Of a DNA stretch of 64,000 nt, positions 28,444 through 37,563 are shown piece by piece (positions within the stretch are counted from its first letter, which is position 1; each line of letters opens with the position of its first letter). Source of the DNA: Modicisalibacter sp033446685 (lineage in GTDB: Bacteria; Pseudomonadota; Gammaproteobacteria; Pseudomonadales; Halomonadaceae); assembly GCF_033446685.1 (NCBI RefSeq), contig NZ_JAWQLY010000009.1, forward strand, positions 154,323 to 218,322, given 5' to 3'. The notes beneath the pieces are model-generated. The model was given only the letters and a program-made list of their open reading frames with translations. It searched no databases and was not told the DNA's origin. The position numbers were made by a program, and so were the translations under genes.

Positions 28444-30171
28444 TCACGCTTGTCGTACGTAGCTGCCCGGGGCGTCCTCGAGCGGAGGATAGGCCTGCGA
28501 CCCGACATCTGGCGCTGGGGCGCATGGTCCTGAGCGCTCCGCCAGCCAGGCCCGCCAGGCTGGCCACCAGGAGCCGGGGTGGGCAGGCGTGCGCGCCAGC
28601 CAGGTGTCCGGGTCGATATAAGGGTCACCATGATGTGCGGTCGCCATGCGGTAATGCCGATGCAGGTGCTCCGGTGGGCTGACGATACCCGCGTTGTGTC
28701 CCCCGCTGGTGAGTAGGAAGGTGACTTCCGGTGCGTCTGAGAGCAGGTTCAGCTTATAGGTGGACCGCCAGGGAGCGACGTGGTCCCATTCGGTGCCGAC
28801 ACAGAACAGCGGTACCTGGATATCGCTGAGCGCTATGGGACGGTCATCCACCCGGAAACGGCCCTCGGCTAGATCGTTGTTCAAAAAGAGTTGGCGCAGG
28901 TATTCTGAATGCATACGGTAGGGCATGCGTGTCGCATCGGTATTCCAGGCCAGCAAGTCATTCATGGGCTGCCGTGCGCCTAGCAGATATTCATTGACGA
29001 TTCGTGACCAAATCAGATCATTCGAGCGCAGAATCTGAAACACCCCGGCCATCTGCTTGGTATCGAGTATGCCCTGGGCCCACATCAGATCCTCGAGGAA
29101 GTCGAGCTGCTTGTCGTCGATGAACAGCATCAGCTCGCCGGCTTCGCGAAAATCGGTCTGTGCGGCGAACAGGGTCATCGACGCCAGGCGATCGTCTTCG
29201 TCGCGTGCCATCGCTGCGGCGGTAATGGCCAGCAGCGTTCCTCCCAGGCAGTAGCCGACGGCATGAATCTTCTGGTCGGGCACGAGGCGGCCGATGACAT
29301 CCAGGCTCTCCAGGATGCCTTGCCGCCGATAGTCGTCCATGCCGATGTCGCGATCCGCTTCCGTGGGGTTGCGCCAGGAGACCATGAACACGGTATGCCC
29401 GCGATCGACCAGGTACTTCACCAGCGAGTTATGCGGCGAAAGATCGAGGATGTAGTACTTCATGATCCATGCCGGCACGATCAGCAACGGCATCGCATGG
29501 GCCTCTGGGGTGGTCGGCGTGTACTGGATCAGTTCGATCAAATGGTTGCGGTAGACGACCTTGCCCGGAGTGATGGCAACGTCGCGGCCCACTACATAAT
29601 CCTCGGTGCCCTCCGGCTTATTGCCTAGCCACTGGTTCTGGATATCCTCCCACCAGTATTCCATACCCTTCAGTAGGTTCGCCCCGCCGCTGGCCAGGGT
29701 CTTCTTGAACACGACCGGGTTGGTCAGCAGGTAGTTGGATGGCGACAGCACATCCAGCCATTGGCGGGCGCCGAATTCCACCGCCTGTTCGTGATGCGGC
29801 GACAATCCGCGCAGGCCGGTGGTGGCGTTATGCCACCACTGCTGATGCAGCAGGAAACCTTGATAAAGCATATTGTAGGGGAAGGCCCGCCAGGCCGGAT
29901 CGCGAAAGCGCCGGTCCTGAGGCAACGGCTCTATACAGGGGGCGGCATCCGTGTCGAAGGCCGAATGGCTGGCCCAATGCGTCAAGCGCAGCTGCTTCTT
30001 CATGGCTTTCTGCACGAGATGGGCCTGGGTCCCGGGAGAGAGCATCAGGCTGGACAGCCAGTCCAGATAGGTCAGTATGGCCGAGGCGGGAGAAATGCCC
30101 AGGGTCAGCTCCGCCAGCGAGGCACGCACAAGCCTGTCCAGGCTGTCGTGCTGAGTATCGTCGAATAGCAT
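28444..30171 (-). CDS. phaC: Polyhydroxyalkanoate synthase
   Basis: A 575-residue class I-like PHA synthase. It has the N-terminal PhaC domain (NYLLTNPVVFKKTLASGGAN), the lipase-like box GYCLGGT with catalytic Cys at about residue 308, Asp in GTEWDHVAPW and His in SGGHNAGIV. It polymerises hydroxyacyl-CoA into granules. The C-terminal tail (about 20 residues after PPLEDAPGS) is unremarkable. It follows two small helical-protein genes on the same strand that probably share its transcript. Confidence 0.92.
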   Translation of the reverse strand: MLFDDTQHDSLDRLVRASLAELTLGISPASAILTYLDWLSSLMLSPGTQAHLVQKAMKKQLRLTHWASHSAFDTDAAPCIEPLPQDRRFRDPAWRAFPYNMLYQGFLLHQQWWHNATTGLRGLSPHHEQAVEFGARQWLDVLSPSNYLLTNPVVFKKTLASGGANLLKGMEYWWEDIQNQWLGNKPEGTEDYVVGRDVAITPGKVVYRNHLIELIQYTPTTPEAHAMPLLIVPAWIMKYYILDLSPHNSLVKYLVDRGHTVFMVSWRNPTEADRDIGMDDYRRQGILESLDVIGRLVPDQKIHAVGYCLGGTLLAITAAAMARDEDDRLASMTLFAAQTDFREAGELMLFIDDKQLDFLEDLMWAQGILDTKQMAGVFQILRSNDLIWSRIVNEYLLGARQPMNDLLAWNTDATRMPYRMHSEYLRQLFLNNDLAEGRFRVDDRPIALSDIQVPLFCVGTEWDHVAPWRSTYKLNLLSDAPEVTFLLTSGGHNAGIVSPPEHLHRHYRMATAHHGDPYIDPDTWLARTPAHPGSWWPAWRAWLAERSGPCAPAPDVGSQAYPPLEDAPGSYVRQA

Positions 30172-30251
30172 GAATAGTATGTCCTCGCGGACGGTGGTTA
30201 GGCGCTGCCTGTCATTGTCTGGCCATGGCTCGTCGATTTTTCAGCCTGAGC

Positions 30252-30710
30252 CTAGAGATCCTCAAGTTCTTCCGCGTCACGCATCATGCGCATGGTTTCA
30301 TGGCGTTCCAGTTCCAGAAGGTTGTTCAACAGCTCCCCGGCCGACGACACTTCGGCCCGCGTCGACAAATAGCGATAGAGCTCGATGACCCGCTCATGAA
30401 TTGCCAACACCGCGGCCATGACCTCGGCGGTGCTCATGGTGGCGTAATCGATGTTGTCCAGCGTTTCGTGCGTGAAGCTATGCTTGTCGACGTACTCCGC
30501 GCACCAGGTATGGAGCGCGGCGGCCTGAGCATCTTTCTCGCTCAGCGCCACGACCCGACTAAGCTCGCGTTCATGCCGGGACAGATAGTCGAGCAGCATG
30601 CGCAGCCTTTCCTGCCGGGCGTGTCCGGAGGCTCGCTCCAGTGTATCGGCCAGGTTGGTATGCAGCTGCCGGGTCAGTCCCAGCACGTCTTGAATGGTTT
30701 CGACCGTCAT
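30252..30710 (-). CDS. Hypothetical helical protein upstream of phaC
   Basis: A 152-residue protein I cannot assign firmly. It is all-helical with repeated Glu/His (LDYLSRHERELSRVVALSE; NLLELERHETMRMMRDAEE) in a pattern like ferritin-like or rubrerythrin-like four-helix bundles. AGGA precedes its ATG. It lies between a phasin-like gene and phaC, so it may act on PHA granules or on redox stress. Confidence 0.65.
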   Translation of the reverse strand: MTVETIQDVLGLTRQLHTNLADTLERASGHARQERLRMLLDYLSRHERELSRVVALSEKDAQAAALHTWCAEYVDKHSFTHETLDNIDYATMSTAEVMAAVLAIHERVIELYRYLSTRAEVSSAGELLNNLLELERHETMRMMRDAEELEDL

Positions 30711-30760
30711 TCAGCTGTCCTGTCGCTGGTTAGCAGAAGCGTTACTCTGTCGACGACTGC

Positions 30761-31120
30761 TCAGATTTCGCACCAGATGCGCTCTCTAAGTTCGTCGCTG
30801 AGCTCCGAGACCTTGCGCATGCGTTTCCAGGTGGCTTCGGTCATGTCATCGGCGATTTCGCGATAACAGGACGCCATCGACGTCGGTGTCTTCAGTCCGC
30901 CGAGACCCAACATGCAATGCGTGAGCTTGCTGTAGGAAATCGCCATGGCCGAGAAAAACTCAAGTTCGTGGCGGACGGCGTCGTTAAGCGTATCCTGCCA
31001 GATGCGCCGTAGCTTGGCTGACGAGTCGGTAGCCTCCATCCAAGGGTGATACCACCATAGGAAGAGATTGTTGGTGCTGGCGGCTTTCAAGGGAATTTTA
31101 GGCAGCTCTATTGTTGTCAT
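30761..31120 (-). CDS. Phasin-like helical protein
   Basis: A 119-residue helical protein (NNLFLWWYHPWMEATDSSAK; RHELEFFSAMAISYSKLTHC). The amphipathic pattern and its place at the head of the phaC group suggest a second phasin, although the sequence is not a clear family match. GGGAG lies before the ATG. Upstream is an AT-rich stretch with a TATAAT and an FNR half-site. Confidence 0.6.
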   Translation of the reverse strand: MTTIELPKIPLKAASTNNLFLWWYHPWMEATDSSAKLRRIWQDTLNDAVRHELEFFSAMAISYSKLTHCMLGLGGLKTPTSMASCYREIADDMTEATWKRMRKVSELSDELRERIWCEI

Positions 31121-31201
31121 CGTCTTGTCTCCCGTGGAAGAAAGAAATATAGAAGTTCCCTGTTTCCTTACGTTATTTAGACGGACATCATTTTATTTAA
31201 T

Positions 31202-31246
31202 ATTATAAAGTGAAGCGTGTATTAACCTGCAATTGATGAGCAAATA
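31202..31246 (-). promoter_or_regulatory. Candidate promoter of the phaC group
   Basis: On the minus strand a perfect TATAAT (31207-31202) lies downstream of an ATCAA half-site at 31233-31237 (14-mer 31233-31246, other half poor). The distance from box centre to -10 is 32.5 bp, longer than in the other boxes, so FNR control is doubtful. Confidence 0.4.
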
Positions 31247-31292
31247 GTCGTATCGCGAACGGCCTAACGCCAACGCCAGGCCGGTTCGTTTA

Positions 31293-32321
31293 TCAGGCTG
31301 TCAGTAGCATCTTGATCGCCTTTTCCGAGGCCGCGCGCGAAAATACCTGATAAGCCTGATCGATCTCGTTCAAGGCGAACCGGTGGGTGATCAAGCTTTC
31401 CGCGTCGATGCCGCCGGCTTCGAGAAAGCGCATCAGTACAGGAATGGTATTGGTGTTTACCAGCCCCGTGCGCACGGTGACGTTCTTGATCCACAGCTCC
31501 TCGATGTGTAGTTCGACGCTGCGACCATGTACGCCGATGTTGGCGAGCTTTCCGCCAGGCCGCAGGATGCGCTGGCAGGTATCGAACGATTCGGGAATGC
31601 CTACTGCTTCCATGGCCACATCGACACCTTCACCATTGGTGAGCTGCATGATCGCCTCGACCGCATCGGCACTGACGGTATCGGTCGCGCCTAGCTGACG
31701 GGCCACGGCTAACCGGTTCTCGTCGGGGTCGACCATGATGATGCGGGCCGGCGAATAGAAGCGTGAAGTGAGCAGGGCCGCCAGACCGATAGGGCCGGCG
31801 CCGACGATGGCTATTGTATCGCCCAGCTTGACTTCGCCATTGAGCGCGCCGATCTCGTGCCCGGTGGGCAGGATGTCACTGAGCATCAGGGCAGCGGCGG
31901 GATCGAGTCCCGGCGGTAGCCGGTAGAGACTATTATCGGCATGCGGAATGCGCACGAACTCGGCCTGGGTACCGTCTATCTTGTGCCCAAGAATCCAGCC
32001 ACCATCGCGACAATGCGCGTACATGCCTTGCTTGCAGTAGTCGCAGTGGCCACAGGAGGTGATGCAAGAGATCAGCACCTGATCGCCCGCCTTGAGGCCG
32101 CTGACGCTATCGCCAATCTCCTCGACGATGCCAATCCCCTCGTGGCCCAGGGTACGGCCGGCTTCCACCGCGGGCACGTCGCCCTTGAGGATATGCAAGT
32201 CAGTTCCGCAGATGGTGGTATGCGTCAAGCGTACAATGGCATCCGTGGATTTTTCGATGTCGGGGCGGGGCTTGTCCTTCCAGCTTCGTTGGCCCACCCC
32301 TTCGTAGACAAGCGCTTTCAT
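31293..32321 (-). CDS. Zinc-dependent alcohol dehydrogenase
   Basis: A 342-residue MDR-family enzyme. It has the catalytic zinc ligands in TICGTDLHILKGD and GHEGIGIV, the structural zinc loop CGHCDYCKQGMYAHC, and a Rossmann motif VGAGPIGLAA. It resembles secondary or broad-range alcohol dehydrogenases of fermentative bacteria, which recycle NADH. AAGGAGT precedes the ATG. It stands alone under a perfect FNR box at 32399-32412. Confidence 0.9.
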   Translation of the reverse strand: MKALVYEGVGQRSWKDKPRPDIEKSTDAIVRLTHTTICGTDLHILKGDVPAVEAGRTLGHEGIGIVEEIGDSVSGLKAGDQVLISCITSCGHCDYCKQGMYAHCRDGGWILGHKIDGTQAEFVRIPHADNSLYRLPPGLDPAAALMLSDILPTGHEIGALNGEVKLGDTIAIVGAGPIGLAALLTSRFYSPARIIMVDPDENRLAVARQLGATDTVSADAVEAIMQLTNGEGVDVAMEAVGIPESFDTCQRILRPGGKLANIGVHGRSVELHIEELWIKNVTVRTGLVNTNTIPVLMRFLEAGGIDAESLITHRFALNEIDQAYQVFSRAASEKAIKMLLTA

Positions 32322-32371
32322 CGATTGGTACTCCTTTTTGCGACCTGGAGACGAGGCCGCTTATTGCCAAG

Positions 32372-32412
32372 AGTATGGCTGCAACGCACCAGTAGGAATT
32401 GATCGACATCAA
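32372..32412 (-). promoter_or_regulatory. Perfect FNR box and -10 upstream of alcohol dehydrogenase
   Basis: TTGATCGACATCAA at 32399-32412 is the full FNR/ANR consensus. On the minus strand CATACT (32377-32372) begins 28.5 bp from the centre, giving class II geometry. The gene starts at 32321, about 44 bases after the predicted transcript start. Confidence 0.75.
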
Positions 32413-32538
32413 ACTTGGTAAAGGTGGTGACTTTTTGACGAATAGATTAATACTAGAGCCTGAACACAGGACTACTCATTGAAGCGACTCTACAGTCGAA
32501 GTTTCAATGTGTTAGCCAACACCTGATGTTCTATATAT

Positions 32539-33654
32539 TCATGCTAGTGATTTACGTAGCCGTGACAGAGCTACGCCGAAGAAGAGCGTGCCGATGACGG
32601 CTAGCATCATTAGTTGTGGCCAGACGACGGATAATCCCGCGCCGCGAAATAGAATGCTTTGCCCCAGCATTACGAAGTGGGTGGTGGGGGCGGCAAGCAT
32701 GATATTCTGGATGAGTTCCGGCATGCTTTCCCGCGGTGTCGTGCCGCCGGATAGCATCTGTAACGGGATCAACGTGAGGATGATCAGTAGCCCGAGCTGA
32801 GGCATGGAACGAGCCACGGTGCCGAAGAAAATGCCCATTGAGGTGGTTGCGAATAAATGCAGCATGGCGCCGAACAGGAACAAGATGAAAGAGCCTGCCA
32901 GCGGAACCTCCAACCAGATATTGACAACGAGCCGCAGCGCCAGCGTGGCGGCCACCAGTACCACCAGTCCCATCGACCAGACTTTAGCCAGCATGATCTC
33001 GAAGGGCGTCACCGGCGTGACTAGTAGATGCTCAATAGTGCCATGTTCGCGCTCGCGGATCAGCGCCGCACCGGTGAGGATGATCGATAGCATGGTGACA
33101 TGGTTAATGACGTCATTCACCGCGCCGAACCAGGACGCGGTCAGGTTTGGATTGTAGGCAATGCGTACCACCGCCTGTACCAGCGGCGTGCCCGTCTCCT
33201 CTGGCCCGTAAAGGAAGGAAGCGACTTCGCTGTTGATGATCTGCTGAAGATAGCCGGCGCCGGTAAACGCCTGGCTGATCTGAGTTGCATCGACGTTGAG
33301 TTGCAGAGTGACTTTATTGCCGTCAAGCAGGTCGCGTTGAAAATTGGGGGGAATGTCGAGAGTGAAGGTATAGCGCCCGTCGTCCATCCCCTCGTCCATC
33401 TCGTCATGGCCGGTCAGTTGCGGCTCGAGGAAGTAGGGCTCCTGCAACGCATCCAGGATGCGCTGCGATGCAGCTGAGCGGTCCTCATCGACCACGGCAA
33501 TGGCAGCGCGATGCGGTGTCTCCGGTACGCCGGTAGCGCTGGCATAGATGCTGAGCGTGAAGGCATAGGCGATCAGCGTCATCATTGCTGGATCGCGCAG
33601 TAAAGCCCGCAGTTCCTTGAAGCCAAGCTGCATTACATTGGCAAACTTGGGCAT
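32539..33654 (-). CDS. ABC-2 type permease, YhhJ-like
   Basis: A 371-residue ABC-2 permease: one N-terminal membrane helix (LIAYAFTLSIYASATGV), a large periplasmic domain, then five helices including VTMLSIILTGAALIREREHGTIEHLLVTP, with the family's cytoplasmic RE-GTIE-L motif. It begins two bases after rbbA ends and completes a YhiI-RbbA-YhhJ exporter. A second ABC-2 unit is fused in RbbA, so the two membrane parts can form a heterodimer. Confidence 0.85.
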   Translation of the reverse strand: MPKFANVMQLGFKELRALLRDPAMMTLIAYAFTLSIYASATGVPETPHRAAIAVVDEDRSAASQRILDALQEPYFLEPQLTGHDEMDEGMDDGRYTFTLDIPPNFQRDLLDGNKVTLQLNVDATQISQAFTGAGYLQQIINSEVASFLYGPEETGTPLVQAVVRIAYNPNLTASWFGAVNDVINHVTMLSIILTGAALIREREHGTIEHLLVTPVTPFEIMLAKVWSMGLVVLVAATLALRLVVNIWLEVPLAGSFILFLFGAMLHLFATTSMGIFFGTVARSMPQLGLLIILTLIPLQMLSGGTTPRESMPELIQNIMLAAPTTHFVMLGQSILFRGAGLSVVWPQLMMLAVIGTLFFGVALSRLRKSLA

Positions 33655-33655
33655 T

Positions 33656-36379
33656 TCACTTTTCCTGTTTCCTGAGGCTGACTAGGCTAAGCAGGCTTAA
33701 TACCGGGATGGTAGCCAGCAGGGCCAGAAAATGAGGGTACAGCTCGGCCAGGCCGAGGTCCTTGGAGAACACGCCGCGGCAGATCAACAGGAAATGGCTG
33801 GTGGGATAAAGATGGCCAATCATGGCTGAAGCGCCCTCCATTGACGAAACGGGATTGAACATGCCCGAGAATTGCAGTGCCGGGACCAGCGTGCCGATCG
33901 TGGTGCCGAAGATCGCTGCGATCTGACTGTTGAACAGTGCCGAGAATAAAAAGCCCAGCCCGGTAGCGCACATAACGTAGAGCAGGGCGCCTAGGGCCAG
34001 GGTGAACGGGTTGCCCTTGAGCGGCACATCGAACACCAGGATCGCTAATAACACCAACAGCAGAAAGTTAACCAAGCCCAGGATTAGGTAGGGCAGTTGC
34101 TTGCCAACCAGAAACTCCAGCCGGGTCACTGGCGTGACGTAGAAGTTGATGATCGAACCGAGCTCCTTCTCGCGTACCACGCCCAATGCGGTCAGCATGG
34201 CCGGAATCATCATAAGCAACAACGGAATGATCGTCGGCACCATGGCCGGCAGGCTTTGCACATCGGGGTTGTAGCGATAGCGCAGGGCTATGTCCACCGG
34301 TCCATCGTCGGCGCTCGTTCCCGTACTACGCGCGAGTTCCTGCAGGTAGGTGTTGTGGATGCCCTGGACATAGCCCCGGATGGTGCTAGCGCGAGCGGGC
34401 ATGGCACCGTCAATCCAGTAGGACACCTGTGGTGAGTCGCCGCGCTTGATGTCGCGTCCAAAATCGGGCGGTATTTCCACCGCGAGACTGATGTCGCCGT
34501 TGCGCAGCCGTGCCTCCATGTCAGCGTAGTTCTGCAGCGGCGCCTTCTCATGGAAGTAACGCGAGCCGGAGAGGTCGAGGATATAGTGCTGACTGGTCGT
34601 GGTCTGATCGCGGTCGAGCACCGCGAAGGAAAGATCCTCCACGTCCATGTTGATGCCATAGCCCATAATGAACATCAACACGAGAGTGCCGATCAGTGCC
34701 ATGGTGGCACGTATCGGGTCGCGGCGTAGTTCCAGGCCTTCGCGATGGGCATAGCTAAGCAGCCGCCGCCAACTGAAGCGCGGGGGTGAGGCGGTTGCAG
34801 TCGTCATGTTGACGGGGCCTGCCGGGGCACTGTCGACCGGTCCTCGGGGGGATGGACTGGCTTCGCGCAGATAGGCGATGAAGGCCTGTTCCAGTGTGTC
34901 GCTGCCACGACTCGCCATCAGTGCCTGCGGCGTATCGCTGGCGAGTACCCGACCGGCATGCATCAGCGAGACGCGATCGCAGCGCATGGCTTCGTTCATG
35001 AAGTGCGTGGAGATGAAGATGGTGACGCCGTCCTCGCGCGACATCTTCACCAGTTGGACCCAGAAATTGTCGCGGGCGATCGGATCGACGCCGGAGGTCG
35101 GTTCGTCGAGGATCAGGATTTCCGGACGGTGCAGTACCGCGACCGCCAGCGACAGGCGTTGACGGATGCCTAATGGCAGGCGGTCGGGCAGTTTGTCGAC
35201 GACGTTAGCGAGACCGAAACGAGTCAGCAGCTCCTGGCGGCGCAGACGATAGTCTGCATCAGGCAGGCTAAACAGACGGGCATGCAAATCAAGGTTCTGT
35301 CCCACGGTTAGCTCGCTGTACAGCGAGAATGCCTGCGACATGTAGCCGATCCGCCGCCGGGCCTTGATATTGTTGGGGGCGACCGGTTGGCCGAATAGCC
35401 GAGCTTGGCCTTGCTCGAACGGCAGCAGGCCGGTCAGCATTTTCATGGTGGTCGACTTGCCGCAACCATTGGAGCCGAGGAAGCCGAATATCTCGCCGCG
35501 CTCGATGCGAAAATCGACATGATCCACGGCGGTGAAATCGCCGAACTGCTTGGTTAGATCATGGGCCTCGATGGCAATCTCTTCATTGGCGTGTCGCGGC
35601 GGAATGTTTAGCACTTGATGCTCGCGGCGACGGTCTTCGGGTAACAGCTCAATGAAAGCTGCTTCCAGTGTCGTGCAATGGGTCCGCTCAAGAAGGGCCT
35701 GGGGCGTACCGGTGTCGAGTACCCGGCCGTCATTCATCGCCACGAGCCAATCGAAGCGTCGGGCCTCGTCCATGTAAGCCGTGGCCACGAGCACACTCAT
35801 ATGGGGACGCTGCAGGCGAATGCGGGCGATGAGCTCCCAGAACTGACTTCGTGAAAGCGGATCGACTCCGGTCGTCGGCTCGTCGAGGATCAGCAGATCG
35901 GGGTCGTGAATCAGCGCGCAGCACAAGCCCAACTTCTGTTTCATGCCGCCGGAGAGCTTGCCGGCGGGGCGCTCGGTGAAATCGGCCAGGCCGGTGCTGC
36001 GGGTCAGGTCGGTGATGCGACGCTCGCGCTCGGCGTGATCCTGAGCGAATAGACGACCGAAGAACTTGAGATTCTCGCGCACGGTCAGGGTTGCGTAGAG
36101 GTTCTTGCCGAGTCCTTGGGGCATATAGGCGATACGCGGCCCTGTGAGACGGCGATGCTCGCTGTAGGCCATGTCGCCGCCGAGGACCTCGATGCGCCCC
36201 TTCTGAAGTCGCCGTGCACCGGCGATCAACGCCAGCAGACTCGATTTGCCGACCCCATCGGGGCCGATCAGACCAGCCATTTTCCGGGCCGGGATATCGA
36301 GACTCACATCGGCAAGAGCCACGACCCTGGCATACTGCAGGCTGACGTTGTGCAGCCGCGCGACGTCGTCCCCGGTCAT
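33656..36379 (-). CDS. rbbA: RbbA-like fused ABC transporter (two ATPases plus permease)
   Basis: A 907-residue protein, close to E. coli RbbA length (about 911). The first ABC domain has an altered P-loop GPDGVGKSSL, signature LSGGMKQKLGL and LLILDEPTTGVDP. The second has GSNGCGKSTTMKML, a degenerate signature LPLGIRQRLSLA and ILILDEPTSGVDP. A C-terminal ABC-2 permease follows from about residue 550 (ATMALIGTLVLMFIMGYGIN). RbbA was named for ribosome association, but the fused permease and the flanking HlyD and YhhJ genes indicate an exporter. Its ATG overlaps the stop of the HlyD-like gene. Confidence 0.88.
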   Translation of the reverse strand: MTGDDVARLHNVSLQYARVVALADVSLDIPARKMAGLIGPDGVGKSSLLALIAGARRLQKGRIEVLGGDMAYSEHRRLTGPRIAYMPQGLGKNLYATLTVRENLKFFGRLFAQDHAERERRITDLTRSTGLADFTERPAGKLSGGMKQKLGLCCALIHDPDLLILDEPTTGVDPLSRSQFWELIARIRLQRPHMSVLVATAYMDEARRFDWLVAMNDGRVLDTGTPQALLERTHCTTLEAAFIELLPEDRRREHQVLNIPPRHANEEIAIEAHDLTKQFGDFTAVDHVDFRIERGEIFGFLGSNGCGKSTTMKMLTGLLPFEQGQARLFGQPVAPNNIKARRRIGYMSQAFSLYSELTVGQNLDLHARLFSLPDADYRLRRQELLTRFGLANVVDKLPDRLPLGIRQRLSLAVAVLHRPEILILDEPTSGVDPIARDNFWVQLVKMSREDGVTIFISTHFMNEAMRCDRVSLMHAGRVLASDTPQALMASRGSDTLEQAFIAYLREASPSPRGPVDSAPAGPVNMTTATASPPRFSWRRLLSYAHREGLELRRDPIRATMALIGTLVLMFIMGYGINMDVEDLSFAVLDRDQTTTSQHYILDLSGSRYFHEKAPLQNYADMEARLRNGDISLAVEIPPDFGRDIKRGDSPQVSYWIDGAMPARASTIRGYVQGIHNTYLQELARSTGTSADDGPVDIALRYRYNPDVQSLPAMVPTIIPLLLMMIPAMLTALGVVREKELGSIINFYVTPVTRLEFLVGKQLPYLILGLVNFLLLVLLAILVFDVPLKGNPFTLALGALLYVMCATGLGFLFSALFNSQIAAIFGTTIGTLVPALQFSGMFNPVSSMEGASAMIGHLYPTSHFLLICRGVFSKDLGLAELYPHFLALLATIPVLSLLSLVSLRKQEK

Positions 36380-37452
36380 GAGTTAACGTTCACCTGAAGG
36401 AAGTCAGGCCACTCGGCCTTGGAATCGAGCTTGAGATAGGCCATGCCGGGCAAGCCGGTCTTGACCTGCTCGAGGTGCTCAAGTAGCAGCTGGGGATCGA
36501 TGCGCGCGCGAATCCGGAACATAAGTTTTTCCCGCTCGCTGGCCGTTTCCACCGTCTTGGGAGTGAATTGGGCCGCGTTGGCGACGAAGCTGACGCGAGC
36601 GGGAATTACATACTCCGGGGCAGCATCCAGCACCAGATGGACATCGTCGCCCAGCGCCACGCGGCCGGCCTGGGAGGTGGGCAGAAAGAACGTCATGTAG
36701 ACGTCGGTCAGGTCGATCAGATTGAGGACCTTGCCCCCCGAGGCCAGGACCTCACCGGGTTCAGCGACACGATACTGCACTCGGGCCAGGCGGTCGGCAT
36801 GCAGTTGGCTGTCATCCAGGTCCGCCTGGACCTTCGCCACGCTGGCGTCGGCGGCGTCGATGGCGGACTGCGCCTCGACGACCTGGGAGCGGGCCGCGAC
36901 GATGGCCGCCTCGGCCGCCGAGACCTGGGCTCTCGAGGCGGCCAGCGCGGCTTCGGCGCTTTGCATGGCGGCGCGATCGTCGTCGAGCTGCTGACGAGAA
37001 ATGGCGTTGCGCTGGACGAGGGTGTTGGAGCGCTCGTAGCGCTTGCGTGCCGCGGTCAACTCCGCCCGGCGTTGAAGCACGACGGCTTCCGCCGCGGCCT
37101 TTGTGCTTTCGTTTTGGGCCACTTGAGCGAGGGCGGTTTGCAAGGCGTTATGCATGCGCTGCAGTTCGGCCTGGGCCTGGCGCAATTGTGCGTCGAGCGT
37201 CCGGGTGTCCATCCGGGCCAGCAGTTGGCCGGGGGCCACGAAATCGCCTTCATCGACCAGAATCTCCGCCACGCGGCCGCTCAGCTTGGTAGCGATGTCG
37301 ATCTCGGTCGCTTCCATGCGTCCATTACCGCTCGCGATGGCGTCGCCCAGACCACTAGGGCGCAATTCATACCAGGCGACCAGCCCGATGGCCGCCAACA
37401 GGACGACGAAGAGCAGGGCTTGGATCAGTCGCTTGCGAGGTGGTCGATTCAT
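36376..37452 (-). CDS. HlyD-family periplasmic adaptor, YhiI-like
   Basis: A 358-residue membrane-fusion protein. One N-terminal helix (LIQALLFVVLLAAIGLVAWY) is followed by a lipoyl-like half (LSGRVAEILVDEGDFVAPGQ), a long Ala/Gln-rich coiled-coil hairpin and the second lipoyl/beta-barrel half (VYMTFFLPTSQAGRVALGDD). It would link the RbbA/YhhJ pump to an outer-membrane channel. It is the first gene of the three-gene operon; a palindrome lies at 37494-37505 upstream. Confidence 0.87.
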   Translation of the reverse strand: MNRPPRKRLIQALLFVVLLAAIGLVAWYELRPSGLGDAIASGNGRMEATEIDIATKLSGRVAEILVDEGDFVAPGQLLARMDTRTLDAQLRQAQAELQRMHNALQTALAQVAQNESTKAAAEAVVLQRRAELTAARKRYERSNTLVQRNAISRQQLDDDRAAMQSAEAALAASRAQVSAAEAAIVAARSQVVEAQSAIDAADASVAKVQADLDDSQLHADRLARVQYRVAEPGEVLASGGKVLNLIDLTDVYMTFFLPTSQAGRVALGDDVHLVLDAAPEYVIPARVSFVANAAQFTPKTVETASEREKLMFRIRARIDPQLLLEHLEQVKTGLPGMAYLKLDSKAEWPDFLQVNVNS

Positions 37453-37493
37453 GACTGGCTCCGATCGCCATGGGGCAGGGGCTGTGAAAGCGA

Positions 37494-37505
37494 AGTGACG
37501 TCACT
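37494..37505. promoter_or_regulatory. 12-bp perfect palindrome upstream of exporter operon
   Basis: AGTGACGTCACT, perfectly self-complementary, lies 42 bases before the HlyD-like start codon and after the arcC stop. Its position suits an operator for a dimeric repressor. No regulator gene is adjacent. Confidence 0.4.
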
Positions 37506-37563
37506 GGAAGCACACAGGTATGCCTGTTGCTCCCGAGCGAGGTTTGCCGCGTCCGTGACTTGC

